Positions 1 through 9,205 of a stretch of DNA of 22,500 nucleotides are shown piece after piece. Source of the stretch: Apostichopus japonicus (taxonomy: Eukaryota; Echinodermata; Holothuroidea; Aspidochirotida; Stichopodidae); NCBI RefSeq assembly GCF_037975245.1, contig NC_092563.1, positions 14,933,094 through 14,955,593 of the forward strand, read 5' to 3'. Each line of letters opens with the position of its first letter. Within the stretch, counting starts at the first letter, position 1. Made by a program: the position numbers and the translations under genes. The notes beneath the pieces were generated by a model. That model did no database searches. It was given only the letters and a program-made list of their open reading frames with translations, and was not told the origin of the DNA.

Positions 1-23
1 TGATGATGACGACGATGATGATG
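1..23 (+). repeat. GAT/GAC trinucleotide repeat, 5' flank of SINE
   Basis: Runs of GATGATGAC and GACGATGATGATG lie directly before the SINE head. A similar tract lies directly after its tail. The SINE therefore either landed in a microsatellite or has a target duplication made of this repeat. The left edge is cut by the window. Confidence 0.7.
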
Positions 24-32
24 GGAGGGCGG

Positions 33-45
33 TGCGGTCAATTGG
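33..45 (+). promoter_or_regulatory. Pol III A-box-like element of the SINE
   Basis: TGCGGTCAATTGG fits the tRNA A box (TRGYNNARNNGG) apart from one extra base. It lies 34 bases before the B box, a normal internal-promoter spacing. Confidence 0.6.
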
Positions 46-78
46 TTAAGGCAGTGGACTTGTGATCTAAGGATTACA

Positions 79-89
79 GGTTCGAGCCC
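79..89 (+). promoter_or_regulatory. Pol III B box of the SINE
   Basis: GGTTCGAGCCC matches the B-box consensus GGTTCGANNCC exactly. It is the strongest evidence that the SINE head comes from a tRNA. Confidence 0.8.
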
Positions 90-353
90 TGGCCAGATCA
101 TTACGTTGTGTCCTTGGGCAAGGCGCTTTATCTCCATTGCCTCTCTTCACCCAGGTGTATAAATGGGGACTTGCGAGGTATCTTGTAAATATAGTTGTTT
201 GCGCCGGTTGGGTGCCCCAGGAGAGATTGATTGAATTGCACACACTTTGGTATGTAGGTGTGACAAGTTACCAATGACCAGGGTTAAGTTGTAAAGTCGT
301 GTGAGAAGGCCTTGGTCCTGAACAAGACTGTAAACCTGAAAATTATTAAATTA

Positions 354-390
354 TTGATGACGATGACGATGACGACTAAGACGATGGTCA
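354..390 (+). repeat. GATGAC repeat, 3' flank or tail of SINE
   Basis: (GATGAC)n with interruptions follows the AATTATTAAATTATT tail. It ends in a small hairpin-forming ACGATG-gt-CATCGT. It may be SINE tail, target-site duplication or both; simple sequence hides the boundary. Confidence 0.65.
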
Positions 391-1960
391 TCGTTGTCGT
401 GGTCATTGTTATTAGGGCCTATAAAGTCAAGTATATTTATGAAAACGAGAATACGTAATCCTTTTATCACATCTTTCCCGCATCACCTGATTTGGCCCGG
501 GTTGGACCCCCATACCCCCCCCCCCCCCACACTCACCCTCTCATCGAGCCTGTCTATAAAGGGACCGCCACCAACTAAGTGCTGGATAGCTCATGCAGTT
601 AGTATGTATAGGGCGTAGAGCTTATTATTCCTATGCCACATTGCTTTGAATTCCGTTTCCAGCCAAAGCTTTTCTCTGTCCTTTCCCAGCTGGATATCAT
701 CTGTAACAATCCCATCACTTTGTGGCAAATATCAAATGAAAATCTGTTTCCTTAAAATATGTAGCTAAATTTTGAATAATAACTGCACCGTCAGTAGGTT
801 TATTTATAGCCACCAATTTATTAATAACCTGAGACATTGTCTACAGGGAGAGGTTTTTTATTGTTTGTATTGACTTTCTACCTGATTTTCGAAATCTATT
901 TCAGAACAGATACGATCTCATCATTCCTTTTTTTCTTTCCGCAAACTATGCTTCAAAAATAGAACATTCATTACAACAATATAGTCAAACTCCCTTTCTC
1001 CCAACCTGATTATCCTAACCTCAAAAAGTATTAGGTCAAATATTCTGTGCCTGGAGAGAGTCTGCTGTTTCAAACCATTCTTCTTTTAAGAAACATATCG
1101 AGTTGATGAGTTTGATTCACTCATTGGAACGGATGCTTAAGTTCCCATAGCAACGTATCATACGTTAATTCAGCGAATCAAATTTCATTTCAAATCGATT
1201 ACTGTTCGAAGTTATTTAGATTTTACAATGGGATTTTTTTTTATATGTATGATGAATATTCGTATGAAAAATATGTCTGGGTGACGAAATGTTACGAACT
1301 TATTTGTGTCATAAACTATCTGCTCATTTACTGTCACCTTTTGTAAATTAAAAACAAAACAAATGATGGGTGGGTATTTTAGGGTGTTTGAGTGGACTCT
1401 TATTTTGACTTATACTCGACAGGTTAGGTCAATTTGAAGTTTGTAACTAATAGCTGTCCCCCGAGGAGTGAGAGAGCGAGAAAAAAAAAGTCTGTGCCTC
1501 CTTCGTTCAAGTGAAGTGTTTATAACATTTTGAATGACATATTTAGAAAGTGTGTGTGATCAGAAAATTCGTCCTTCAATAGCTGACAATTTTGATATTC
1601 TTTTTATTCAAAATAAGATTTAAAAAAAAAAATAATAAAATAACGAAACAAGAGAATGAAAAAAAGAAATAATTGAGAAATAATCCAAAAGTTACTGCTA
1701 AACTGCTGCTTTAATATGTAGATTTACATTTACATGACGCCAGACTTAATGATGTTAAACCTCATAGGAATTGTATTATAAATGACTGACCTCGTTGTCA
1801 TATTGTTAAGTTTATATGGATGTTATACACGACATGAAAGTTCCAAATTCATTCTCCCTTCATATAGGAATCTCTGAAATTAGGAATCTGACGCATGTGT
1901 GAAAAAGTACACAAGGAAAAATATCACTAGATTCTATTTCCTTTGAAGAAAGAGAAGACA
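391..1960. other. AT-rich non-coding stretch with one C-tract
   Basis: No convincing exon, RNA gene or mobile-element end is visible. It holds a 14-base C run (515-528) in a C-rich patch (478-545), an 11-base A run (1622-1632), and an X-box-like site at 1141-1154. The 74-codon open frame from 394 runs through the C tract and resembles no family I know. Confidence 0.6.
1141..1154. promoter_or_regulatory. RFX/X-box-like palindromic site
   Basis: GTTCCCATAGCAAC agrees with the RFX X-box consensus GTTRCCNNRGYAAC at every defined position but one (C for R at position 4). It is isolated, with no visible gene nearby, so function is unproven. Confidence 0.35.
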
Positions 1961-1984
1961 AAATGGCTTTTTATTTTAGTTTAG

Positions 1985-2053
1985 ACGGGATGGTAGTGGT
2001 GCGGGCTGGGGGAGGGGTGATGGGGTGGGTGATGGGGATGAGGGATTGGTTAG
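1985..2053 (+). other. G-rich tract, potential G-quadruplex
   Basis: Many runs of three to five G separated by short loops (GGGCTGGGGGAGGGG, GGGGTGGGTGATGGGG) meet the usual G-quadruplex pattern on the + strand. A C-rich counterpart lies at 2288-2322. Confidence 0.6.
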
Positions 2054-2287
2054 GGATAGAACATTGTGGTTGAGAAGAGTGATATGTTATATAGTTGATA
2101 ACTTACATTCTACATAATAACGCAATTTTTAATATATATAGATAATAGGAGGTTATTTATTATGTAGGCCTAAGCTTTGGGAACGTTGTTACCTAACGAA
2201 CTGATTATAATGATGTAGGTAGTTACTTGACTGTATAATTTATATAAAAATACACCTTTTATTTTGGATGAAGGTTAACGGGTAGCC

Positions 2288-2322
2288 AACCCACCCACCC
2301 CACCTTCTCCCCTCCCCCCTTC
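2288..2322 (-). other. C-rich tract, potential minus-strand G-quadruplex
   Basis: The minus strand reads GGGGGGAGGGG, then GGGGTGGGTGGG, resembling the + strand of the patch at 1985-2053. The two patches form a loose inverted pair around about 235 bp of AT-rich DNA. Confidence 0.5.
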
Positions 2323-2362
2323 CACACAATTTACCCACCTCATCGTCAATCGTGGGACAAAC

Positions 2363-2398
2363 ATTCAGTCGGGGAACTTGTAATATTCAGTCGGGGAA
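2363..2398 (+). repeat. Two-copy direct repeat ATTCAGTCGGGGAA
   Basis: The 14-mer ATTCAGTCGGGGAA occurs exactly at 2363-2376 and 2385-2398, a 22-base period. The spacer ACTTGTAAT... shows no further match. Confidence 0.8.
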
Positions 2399-2546
2399 GA
2401 GTTAAATATGCCTCAGTATGCAGAATTTGACGGTCTAAAACTATACACATGAGTCGACGACCCCAGGTTCACACCACCTGCCGCCGCCCCCCTTACATAA
2501 AGGTTCCTTTTCCCCTACCTAAATCAGTCGAGAGATTGCAGAGCAA

Positions 2547-2560
2547 CCCCCCCCCCCCCC
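2547..2560. repeat. Poly-C tract (14 C)
   Basis: An uninterrupted run of 14 C in a C-rich patch (about 2505-2575). The 70-codon open frame through it gives a proline run and is not a credible gene. Confidence 0.9.
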
Positions 2561-2575
2561 ATCCCTTCTTCCCCA

Positions 2576-3078
2576 TCTTTGAAATACATGCAGCGTACGT
2601 CACTGCCCTTACTCTATACTTACAATGTATACATATGCCCATTCAAAGCATCGGTATATAAACGGTAACTGCTACACACACAACAAGGTGTACATAGCTT
2701 TCCAAACGATTACTCCTCTGTTCAATAACAACGCCTGCAGAAATTGCATGAAAATATCATTAAATTATTGAGGCGAAGACAAAACTTAATTAATTTAGTA
2801 AAAGATGTATTTATAGACCTCAGCAGTAACCAACATCCAATTGCAGCGATTCCCCAGGACGAACGGGGAATTAGTTTTTATTAAAAGCAGAAGAGCGTTC
2901 AACCCAGTCATATTATTACGTCTATAATTAGTTTATTTTAGTTTATTTATTTATTTTCTTCTTGCTGTATTGATTAATTAAAACTAGAAATTGAATCATT
3001 TTCATTTAATTTTTATATTTAGTATTTTTTTCAAACTATATATTTTGCGTAAACCCTTACTTGTTACGCTTTCATTAT
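2576..3078. other. AT-rich non-coding stretch
   Basis: Unique AT-rich sequence with no recognisable gene or element. It becomes strongly T/A-rich from about 2920 to 3045 (TTTATTTA-type runs) just before the probable MITE. Confidence 0.55.
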
Positions 3079-3473
3079 CAGGGGCGGCGCGGGAAAAGGG
3101 GAGGTGGGGGGGGGGGGGTGGAGGGAAAGGGGATGAAGAGGGACCAAATTCGTTGTGCAGTGGCTTCTTGACTTTGATCTGAGAGGGCAAGCTACAAAGT
3201 TATACCTCAAATCTTGCCAGGTATCCTTTGTGCATTACATACCACAATTCCTGTATTTGATTTTTTTCTCATTTTAATGAAATGCTTCTTATATTTCAAC
3301 GAAAGGCACTTTTCAAATAATACAGGAATTTCAAAATAAATAAATGAAGAAAAGGTGTGCTGCCTTTGTTTTCCAAAGAGGGGCAATTCTAATTTATGAG
3401 TAACAGGCACTTTTGAGGTTTTCAAACAAGTTGGGGCACATGCCTCCTGTGCCCCCCGGCACCGCCATCTCTG
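3079..3473. mobile_element. Probable degraded MITE (CAG...CTG ends)
   Basis: The left end CAGGGGCGGCGCGGG and the reverse complement of the right end, CAGAGATGGCGGTGCCGGG, align over CAG and GGCGGYGC..GGG with a 4-base difference. The interior starts G-rich (13 G at 3106-3118) and ends C-rich (GTGCCCCCCGGC), as in the clearer MITEs of this window. The flanking 8-mers TTCATTAT and TTCAAATT share only 5 of 8 bases, so a target duplication is doubtful. Open frames on both strands here (minus 3002-3190, minus 3207-3641) are artefacts of the G-tract and the TCATCG repeat. Confidence 0.45.
3106..3118. repeat. Poly-G tract (13 G)
   Basis: An uninterrupted run of 13 G in a longer G-rich patch, 3081-3150. 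Confidence 0.9.
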
Positions 3474-3497
3474 TTCAAATTCGATCGTCATTGAAAA

Positions 3498-3537
3498 CAT
3501 CGTCATCGTCATCTTCATCGTCGTCATTGTCATCCTC
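3498..3537. repeat. TCATCG-type microsatellite
   Basis: Imperfect CGTCATCGTCATCTTCATCG repeats, related in sequence (reverse strand) to the GATGAC repeats beside the SINE at the window start. Confidence 0.7.
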
Positions 3538-3539
3538 CA

Positions 3540-4168
3540 TTTTGTAAAATTCTGACAAATTTGGCTCAGTTTTCTACAATTCTTCGTATAAACAATTTGA
3601 AAGGACCATAGAGAGATTTGCGTTTCATATAATCGCATCACTCAGCCTTATTCATATGGATTGTACTCCACAGAAGGATTCCGTGATGCTTTCCCGTAAC
3701 CGCTCTCTTGTAATGAAGTTCCACCCGCGCGTACATATAGCTGTACGGCTTCCACGGACGGCACTGTGTGACAAGCATGATAATTGTCGTTATTGACGTC
3801 ATGGATGGGTGCAAGGAAATTATAAGGTAAGATTAATATTAGTTGAAGTTAAAGGAGATATAAGTGCACAAAATATCCTAGTGACAGAGACACTGAAAAG
3901 CTTGTAGACGCTGGCCGGAATTAAATTAAAGTTAATATCGTGGAGCTGCCACTGGCAGTCACACTTGGAAAACTATAAAGTAAACGAAATAATATAATAA
4001 AGACGACACAGTCTGTGCGTTACGTTAACAAAAAATATATATATGTCTATGCTCTCGTGGTCTACAAAGAAGTCCTCACCTCAGTCTACAGAGGCAAGAC
4101 TGGTACATGGTTCATTGCACATTGTGAATTGGGTATAAATTAGCTAGTTGCCTTTAACCCAGTCGTTC
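3540..4168. other. AT-rich non-coding stretch
   Basis: No gene seen. It contains a perfect CRE palindrome TGACGTCA at 3794-3801 and a short (TA)n at about 4035-4043. Confidence 0.5.
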
Positions 4169-4201
4169 ATGCAGTTTTCAGTCGTTATTTTACTTTCTAC
4201 A
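4169..4201 (+). repeat. 33-bp exact direct repeat, copy 1
   Basis: Starts ATGCAGTTTTCAGTCG and ends TACTTTCTACA. It is identical over 33 bases to 4531-4563; the flanks diverge at once on both sides (TC before and TATT after here, AA before and AGCT after the other copy). Confidence 0.9.
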
Positions 4202-4303
4202 TATTTTAACCCTTATAAAATAAATCGTCTTCGATTTATCAATAATTTATTAATATTAATTATCAATTATTTAAAATAAATATAGTTTTTTTACAAAATT
4301 CTA

Positions 4304-4364
4304 CAATTACACATTTCCATAATTACACATTTCTACAACTACACATTGGAAAAATACACATTTA
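4304..4364 (+). repeat. Four-copy ~16-bp tandem repeat (AATTACACATTTC)
   Basis: Copies start near 4305, 4321, 4337 and 4352: AATTACACATTTCC, AATTACACATTTCT, AACTACACATTGGA, AAATACACATTTA. The first two are nearly identical and the others more diverged. Confidence 0.75.
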
Positions 4365-4373
4365 TCTTATTTT

Positions 4374-4378
<5 letters not shown>

Positions 4379-4453
<75 letters not shown>
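4379..4453. repeat. (TA)n microsatellite, about 75 bp
   Basis: Uninterrupted TA dinucleotides. It is prone to cruciform formation and slippage, and a likely assembly weak point. Confidence 0.95.
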
Positions 4454-4456
<3 letters not shown>

Positions 4457-4530
4457 AACACACACACTAGAACATCTTTAATCATAATCTGTAATTGATC
4501 GAAATCATACATCACCGCAATTAGTAAGAA

Positions 4531-4563
4531 ATGCAGTTTTCAGTCGTTATTTTACTTTCTACA
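4531..4563 (+). repeat. 33-bp exact direct repeat, copy 2
   Basis: Identical to 4169-4201, start-to-start distance 362 bases. The pair brackets an AT-rich segment with a tandem repeat and a (TA)n run. Confidence 0.9.
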
Positions 4564-5420
4564 AGCTCTTCAAATCAAACAATCAACCAACCTATGATTT
4601 TAAGAGACCGCCAAAATACTTGTACAGATGTTCTAAGGCGGTGAAGCAAACATCACTGCTGATATGCTTCCTGCAACATATCTTTAGAAGATCAACAGAA
4701 AGAGCTCGGTCACTGGCAAAGGAAACACAATGCATTCTGGGGTTCCGGGCAAAGATGATGAAACGATTGATGACCCGGGGCGTCTTCGTTCAACATTAAA
4801 TTGGAGCATACCTATGACGTCATGTGGAGCCTACTTGAACACAGGCATTCATGGGTATTATTTAGGTTAGTATGTTGTCTGACTGAATGATTGGAACCTA
4901 GTGTAAATTTATACTGATTTCCGATGTGATATTATCAAGAGCTTACAACGTCAAAATGACCAATTCTTGCAGCTGTTCGGTGAACATTTTGTAGCTTACC
5001 CTCATCCACAACCCCTCATCTCCACCAAGTCAAAAGAGGAATTAGACAAGATATTTATTTTCGTTTGAGAGAATATGATCAAGCTCCAGTTAATATAATG
5101 GAATCTGTCTTGTCGTCATATATTGCTAACGGAAGCCTGTACAAATCTCTGAGTGTCATTTTGGTGTATGCTAATTTTCTTTTTATTTGATTGAAAGCGA
5201 AACATTTATGTTTATTTATTCATCATCAGCAGTCATAAAGTTAGTTTTGAGCAACAGACAGGTAACATTGACTGACAAATGAAACCTCTATCAACGAGCA
5301 ATTCATTAACATAAAAATGAATAAAAAAATCGAAAACGTTTGTGACATCATAATATTATTTTAGACATGTTCAATTCTTCTGCCTCATATATAAAGGAAC
5401 ATTTTCCAAACGAATTTAAA
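4564..5420. other. Non-coding stretch
   Basis: No gene recognised. Contains a perfect CRE palindrome TGACGTCA at 4815-4822. Base composition is less extreme than in the segment before it (4202-4453). Confidence 0.5.
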
Positions 5421-5424
5421 TTTA

Positions 5425-5434
5425 GGGGGGGGGG
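5425..5434. repeat. Poly-G tract (10 G)
   Basis: Ten G followed by AGGGG. No matching C-tract is found close by, so it is not obviously part of a MITE. Confidence 0.85.
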
Positions 5435-5649
5435 AGGGGTGTGTTGGGTTTATATCATTATAGTATCTTTTAAGCTTAGGTTACTAGGTTTTAATAATAC
5501 TGCCTTTAAAGAGAATAAAATATTAAGATTGTAACATAGCCAATTAAATGTTCGTAACATTTGCTACTCGTATATGATGAGACAAAACGTAATGCGATTG
5601 TATACAGTACAAAATTTGTTTCACCGATTAACTGTCCATGGAAGCTAGG

Positions 5650-5935
5650 GTAAGGGTGCGGTGAGGGGGGGGCGGCGATGCGTGGGTTTGCACCCCGTCC
5701 AATTTTCAAAGGTCCACATTTACCTGAGTAGAGAATTGTCATTCAGGCTACGACGGACGATAACATTAACCTCATGCAAGAGTCTTAAAACAAATGTGGT
5801 TGCAAAGTAAAGCACCATTTTGCATCCAAGCACCCTATTTATAAAAAAACAGACCCCCCTCAATGACGGTGCTCATTAAAATAAAGTGCATATCTTCAAT
5901 CAACGCCCCCCCCCTCATCCCCCTCCCACCCGGAA
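5650..5935. repeat. Imperfect G/C inverted pair, possible MITE remnant
   Basis: GGTGAGGGGGGGGCGGCGAT (from 5660) and the reverse complement of 5899-5919, GATGAGGGGGGGGGCGTTGAT, match except for a few bases. Loose similarity continues outward as GGGT..GGG. About 220 bp of AT-rich DNA lies between. No clear outer ends or target duplication are visible, so transposon origin is only suggested. Confidence 0.4.
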
Positions 5936-6476
5936 AATTATACATACACCCTGAACATGGATACATATTTAAATAAAATATAAAAGAAAACCATTCTTCA
6001 TGATTTAATTGAGAATACATCACGTTCGTACGAAGACAGAGCTGCATGTTATTTTCCGTATATATGATAACACTTGCATATAATTGATCAGCAAAATTTT
6101 TCTTAAGCAACGAAAGAAAACTTTGCATACACCCTGATGCTCTCTGATCACCTATTGATTTCATTATCAAGGAGTTGTTGAGCTCTGATATTAACCTGAA
6201 AGGCTTTGTTAATTTTTAAACAGACGTTTCCGGATTTAGGCGTAGATGTTATCGAGACTAAGTGTTTGCATGAGAGAGTTGGAGAGCCCTGTTTCTCACG
6301 TATAAGTGTCATATTGATTATTATTGCTCCATTAGCCCAATCACTTATTATGTTTTGAAGGGAACTCACCAATTATTAACTCATCTTTCACCAGTTTTCA
6401 ATGTTTGAATTAACTATCCACCGTATGTTAGACTGATCTTTTCATTCAGTTTCACTGATGTTGCCGAATTGCGTAC
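5936..6476. other. Non-coding stretch with chance open frames
   Basis: The minus-strand open frames here (5835-6170, 111 codons; 6148-6372, 74 codons) overlap each other in different frames and show no motif I recognise. The first also reads through the C-tract at 5906-5914. I do not call them genes. Confidence 0.5.
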
Positions 6477-6512
6477 GCACACAGACATATATATACACAG
6501 ACATACACACCC

Positions 6513-6543
<31 letters not shown>

Positions 6544-6564
6544 CATACACACACACACATATAA

Positions 6565-6601
<37 letters not shown>

Positions 6602-6678
6602 CAGACATATATATACACAGACATACACACCCACATATATATATATATATACACAGACATACACACCCACACATATAA

Positions 6679-6761
<83 letters not shown>

Positions 6762-6765
6762 ATGT
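6477..6765. repeat. Compound (TA)n/(CA)n microsatellite with 120-bp higher-order unit
   Basis: ACAGACATATATATACACAG starts at both 6481 and 6601, and the following ~110 bases correspond closely (ACATACACACCC, then TA runs, ATAAATAT, ATGTATAT). This is two copies of a unit of roughly 115-120 bp, each itself made of CA, TA and CAGA motifs, followed by about 45 bp of TA. Four overlapping open frames here (up to 136 codons) encode only Tyr/Ile/Cys/Val-rich low-complexity strings and are not genes. Confidence 0.9.
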
Positions 6766-8026
6766 AATAAAATTATAATGGTTGTTTCATTAAGCGGCCT
6801 GAAGTAGGCGTGTATATATGACAATCTGAAAGCCCTGTAGACTGTGAATGCTCAATATGAACACTTAAGTACTCGTTCAAGTCCATTACTATATATACCT
6901 CTAAATTTGAACTATGACAAGAAAAAAATGAGAAAAGTACTCAACAGTATATCTTTGGAGGTTCTTTCCCCCTAAATTATTCCCAGGTCAATCAGGAGTG
7001 TTAAGCTAAACTATAAAATGTCTAAGAGAGAGAGAGAGACAGGGAGGTTTTAATGAATGCCGTAGAATGCTTCTGGAAACTTGAAAATGCAGCCCTTGCA
7101 AATTTCAACTCTCTGAGGTGGTTTGGGGTTAACACTGGGGATCTTTCAAATGACAGTGTGCAGATGTACTTGTATTATCGAAACACGTTAAAAATAGTGG
7201 GGAAAGGGTCTTGAGAGTGGCAGGCCGTTCACTCGCACTATAACAGACGTTAGAACGGTTGTATTGCTTACTAAGCTAGGCCTAGGTATGCCTGTACGGT
7301 AGGCTAGACTAAACTAGACTAGTGCATACATAAGCTTTAAGCAAATCACTAGACAGATCACATGGCCCATAACTTATCTCTATCATATATATGCGTCGCC
7401 GAAACGACCAATTCGTGAAATAGCGAGAAATGTTGTTAAAGTGTCGATGAAATTAGAAAACGTGTGTATCAGGCATTGATGTAATACTAACCACTGCATG
7501 ATGTAAAAAAAAAATACAAGCACCAATATAGGGCAGTCTCCTGCTTTGTAGTTTGTTAATGGTTTATCATAAACACCCAATTGCCCCCCTCCCCCTCCCC
7601 GCCGCTTTGCATGTTACAAGAATATTGCAGTTATTTTAGAGACTCGTGCTCCCTAAGTCATGTTATCAAATGAATAAATCTTCTAAGAGAAAATAACGTG
7701 GTGTCAAATTCATGAGATCGTAGACACCCTAGAGACATGCAAGAGAGTGGTTGATTTTTGATACTTTTAGTGATTTAATTACATTCGTTTTTTTATTCTT
7801 ATTGCAATAAGTGTTTAGTTTCACATTAAATGGTAGATTTTGTTTTACCTCCTGGTTATTATTATTACATTACTGGGTGGTTTTTTGTTTTAACATTAAT
7901 GGCTATAGCATTATAAAGTGAAAACGTTTGGAATCTCGACAACGGCGTTGTGAACATATCACATATTTAACAATGTTTAATTGATTGATTAGTTGCTTCG
8001 AAAATGAACAGTTCACATATTTGAAT
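6766..8026. other. Non-coding stretch
   Basis: No gene or intact element recognised. Small items: (GA)n at 7025-7039, the 10-bp palindrome CTAGGCCTAG near 7277 followed by repeated CTAGACTA, a 10-A run at 7505-7514, and a C-rich patch at 7584-7602. Confidence 0.5.
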
Positions 8027-8320
8027 CAGGAGCGGCGGATCCAGGAAGTTAGTCAGGAAGGGGGTATGGTTCTGATATCGCTGACGCCAATGTAGGGGGT
8101 TTGGGGGTCCTCCCCCGGAAAAAAAAATATATTCGTGTAATGTGCACGCCTGTAAGGCATATTTAAGTTATAAATTATAGTTATACACTTAGGTTTATAT
8201 ATTCAAGGTTGTGTTAACAATTACTTTTACTTTTTTATGGGGTACAAAAGGAAGGGCTATATACACCCCCATAAACCCACCCCCCCCCCCAAAAAAAATA
8301 ACCGTGGATTCGCGCCAGTG
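8027..8320. mobile_element. Probable MITE with CAGGAGCGGCGGATCC end
   Basis: Left end CAGGAGCGGCGGATCCAGG; reverse complement of the right end CACTGGCGCGAATCCACGG. They align over CA, GCG, ATCCA and GG with small gaps. Inside, a G-rich section (GTAGGGGGTTTGGGGGTCC, 8092-8110) faces an 11-C run (8280-8290). No matching 8-bp flank is visible (ATTTGAAT before, ACCTAAGC after), so it is old, recombined, or its ends are slightly misplaced. Confidence 0.5.
8280..8290. repeat. Poly-C tract (11 C)
   Basis: Run of 11 C followed by AAAAAAAA near the right end of the probable MITE. Confidence 0.9.
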
Positions 8321-8792
8321 ACCTAAGCAACTAGACATATGTATATTTATATACAACTTTCGTGCGTGACACTAATTATCAAATGACTAGACAGCCAGTA
8401 TGCTAAATTTAGAAATGAAAAATATCCATCATTCAACATCTCCCATATGTTTATGTTATATACAGTGCAGTAGACTACATACAATGTAGTTTTCTTTATT
8501 TCCTAGCTTTATAAATATCTTCAAAATGCTCTTTATCATTTTACACCTGTGGCTCTATAAATATGTCGTTGATATATTTCAATTGATCTCCATAAAAAGT
8601 AAATGCAGTTCATTAAAAGAAAAGCTTCTATCGTCTATGTTTAACTTTCTTAAGAAGGGTTTTTTCTTTATATCCTTCTTTTTTTCCCCCTTACATTCAC
8701 GGCTATATTTTTCTTGCTATTCTCTCTTCGACACACTTTGTAAGAATTTAAATATTAGCCTATACTTCAATCTAAACTGATCTTCATTTGTA
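8321..8792. other. AT-rich non-coding stretch
   Basis: No gene recognised. The 84-codon open frame at 8526-8780 is Phe/Leu/Ser-rich, as chance translation of T-rich DNA would be. Confidence 0.5.
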
Positions 8793-9205
8793 TGCGGCAA
8801 GCGAAGTTCGAAAGCGAGTCAGTTCATTTCTCCGCGAATCCTGTTATCGTTTAAAAGCTTGACGAGAAAGGGGGGAAATGAAGAATTACGTGCCCGTGTC
8901 GCTCTGGGAATTCTCTTTCGCTCTCAAGATTTTTGAAATATCCTTAATGTATTCACCCCTTACGACCTCGACGCGTGGCTGTCAGGCGTGTACGTGAGTA
9001 CACACAAACCGCAAGCGATTCATCTAAACAAGACGGTTTCTTGTACCGTGGTTCTTTTACATACGAGTAATTCAGATTCTTTTCTCTAACAGTTACATTA
9101 ATTAATCGGTTTTTTATTACTATAAAACCGGGCACAATAGGAAGCATTTTGTCTCAAGCCTCTGGTCGCGTTTCATCGCTTCAAAGTGATGCATCCGTCG
9201 TCTGG
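8793..9205. promoter_or_regulatory. CpG-dense island of unknown role
   Basis: About 30 CpG dinucleotides were counted by eye in about 410 bases, clearly more than in neighbouring AT-rich DNA. It includes CGCG at 8833, 8972 and 9168. A small palindrome GTGTAC-gtga-GTACAC lies at 8988-9003. It could be an unmethylated regulatory element, a first exon or a diverged transposon. A minus-strand frame (8953-9147, 64 codons) is open here but matches nothing I know. Confidence 0.35.

Larger units (their letters stand above)
24..353 (+). mobile_element. tRNA-derived SINE, near full length
   Basis: The first ~70 bases resemble a tRNA gene: an A-box-like TGCGGTCAATTGG at 33-45 and a perfect B box GGTTCGAGCCC at 79-89. 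A T-arm can be drawn (76-80 with 88-92, four of five pairs, around a 7-base loop 81-87). A weak anticodon arm (55-58/66-69) would put TGT at 61-63, hinting at a Thr-like ancestor, which is only an inference. The 3' acceptor strand does not close well, so this is a retroposon head and not a working tRNA gene. A non-tRNA body follows from about 100 to 335, opening with 'GTGTCCTTGGGCAAGGCGCT', a type of central domain I associate with widespread invertebrate tRNA-SINEs. The tail is A/T-rich (338-354). It would be transcribed by RNA polymerase III and moved by a partner LINE. I cannot name the family. Confidence 0.8.

Noticed and set aside
24-99. Functional tRNA gene
   Set aside because: A and B boxes are present, but the acceptor stem and D arm do not pair and a SINE body follows, so it is a retroposon head.
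3207-3641. 144-codon minus-strand open frame
   Set aside because: It begins in the TCATCG microsatellite region (Met/Thr repeats) and runs through the right end of the probable MITE; not a gene.
4304-4364. CRISPR-like array
   Set aside because: Four diverging 16-bp units without unique spacers in an AT-rich eukaryotic context; it is a simple tandem repeat.
6414-6824. Four overlapping open frames of 72-136 codons on both strands
   Set aside because: They translate only (TA)n and (CA)n microsatellite DNA into Tyr/Ile/Val/Cys strings; no start context, domain or coding-like composition.
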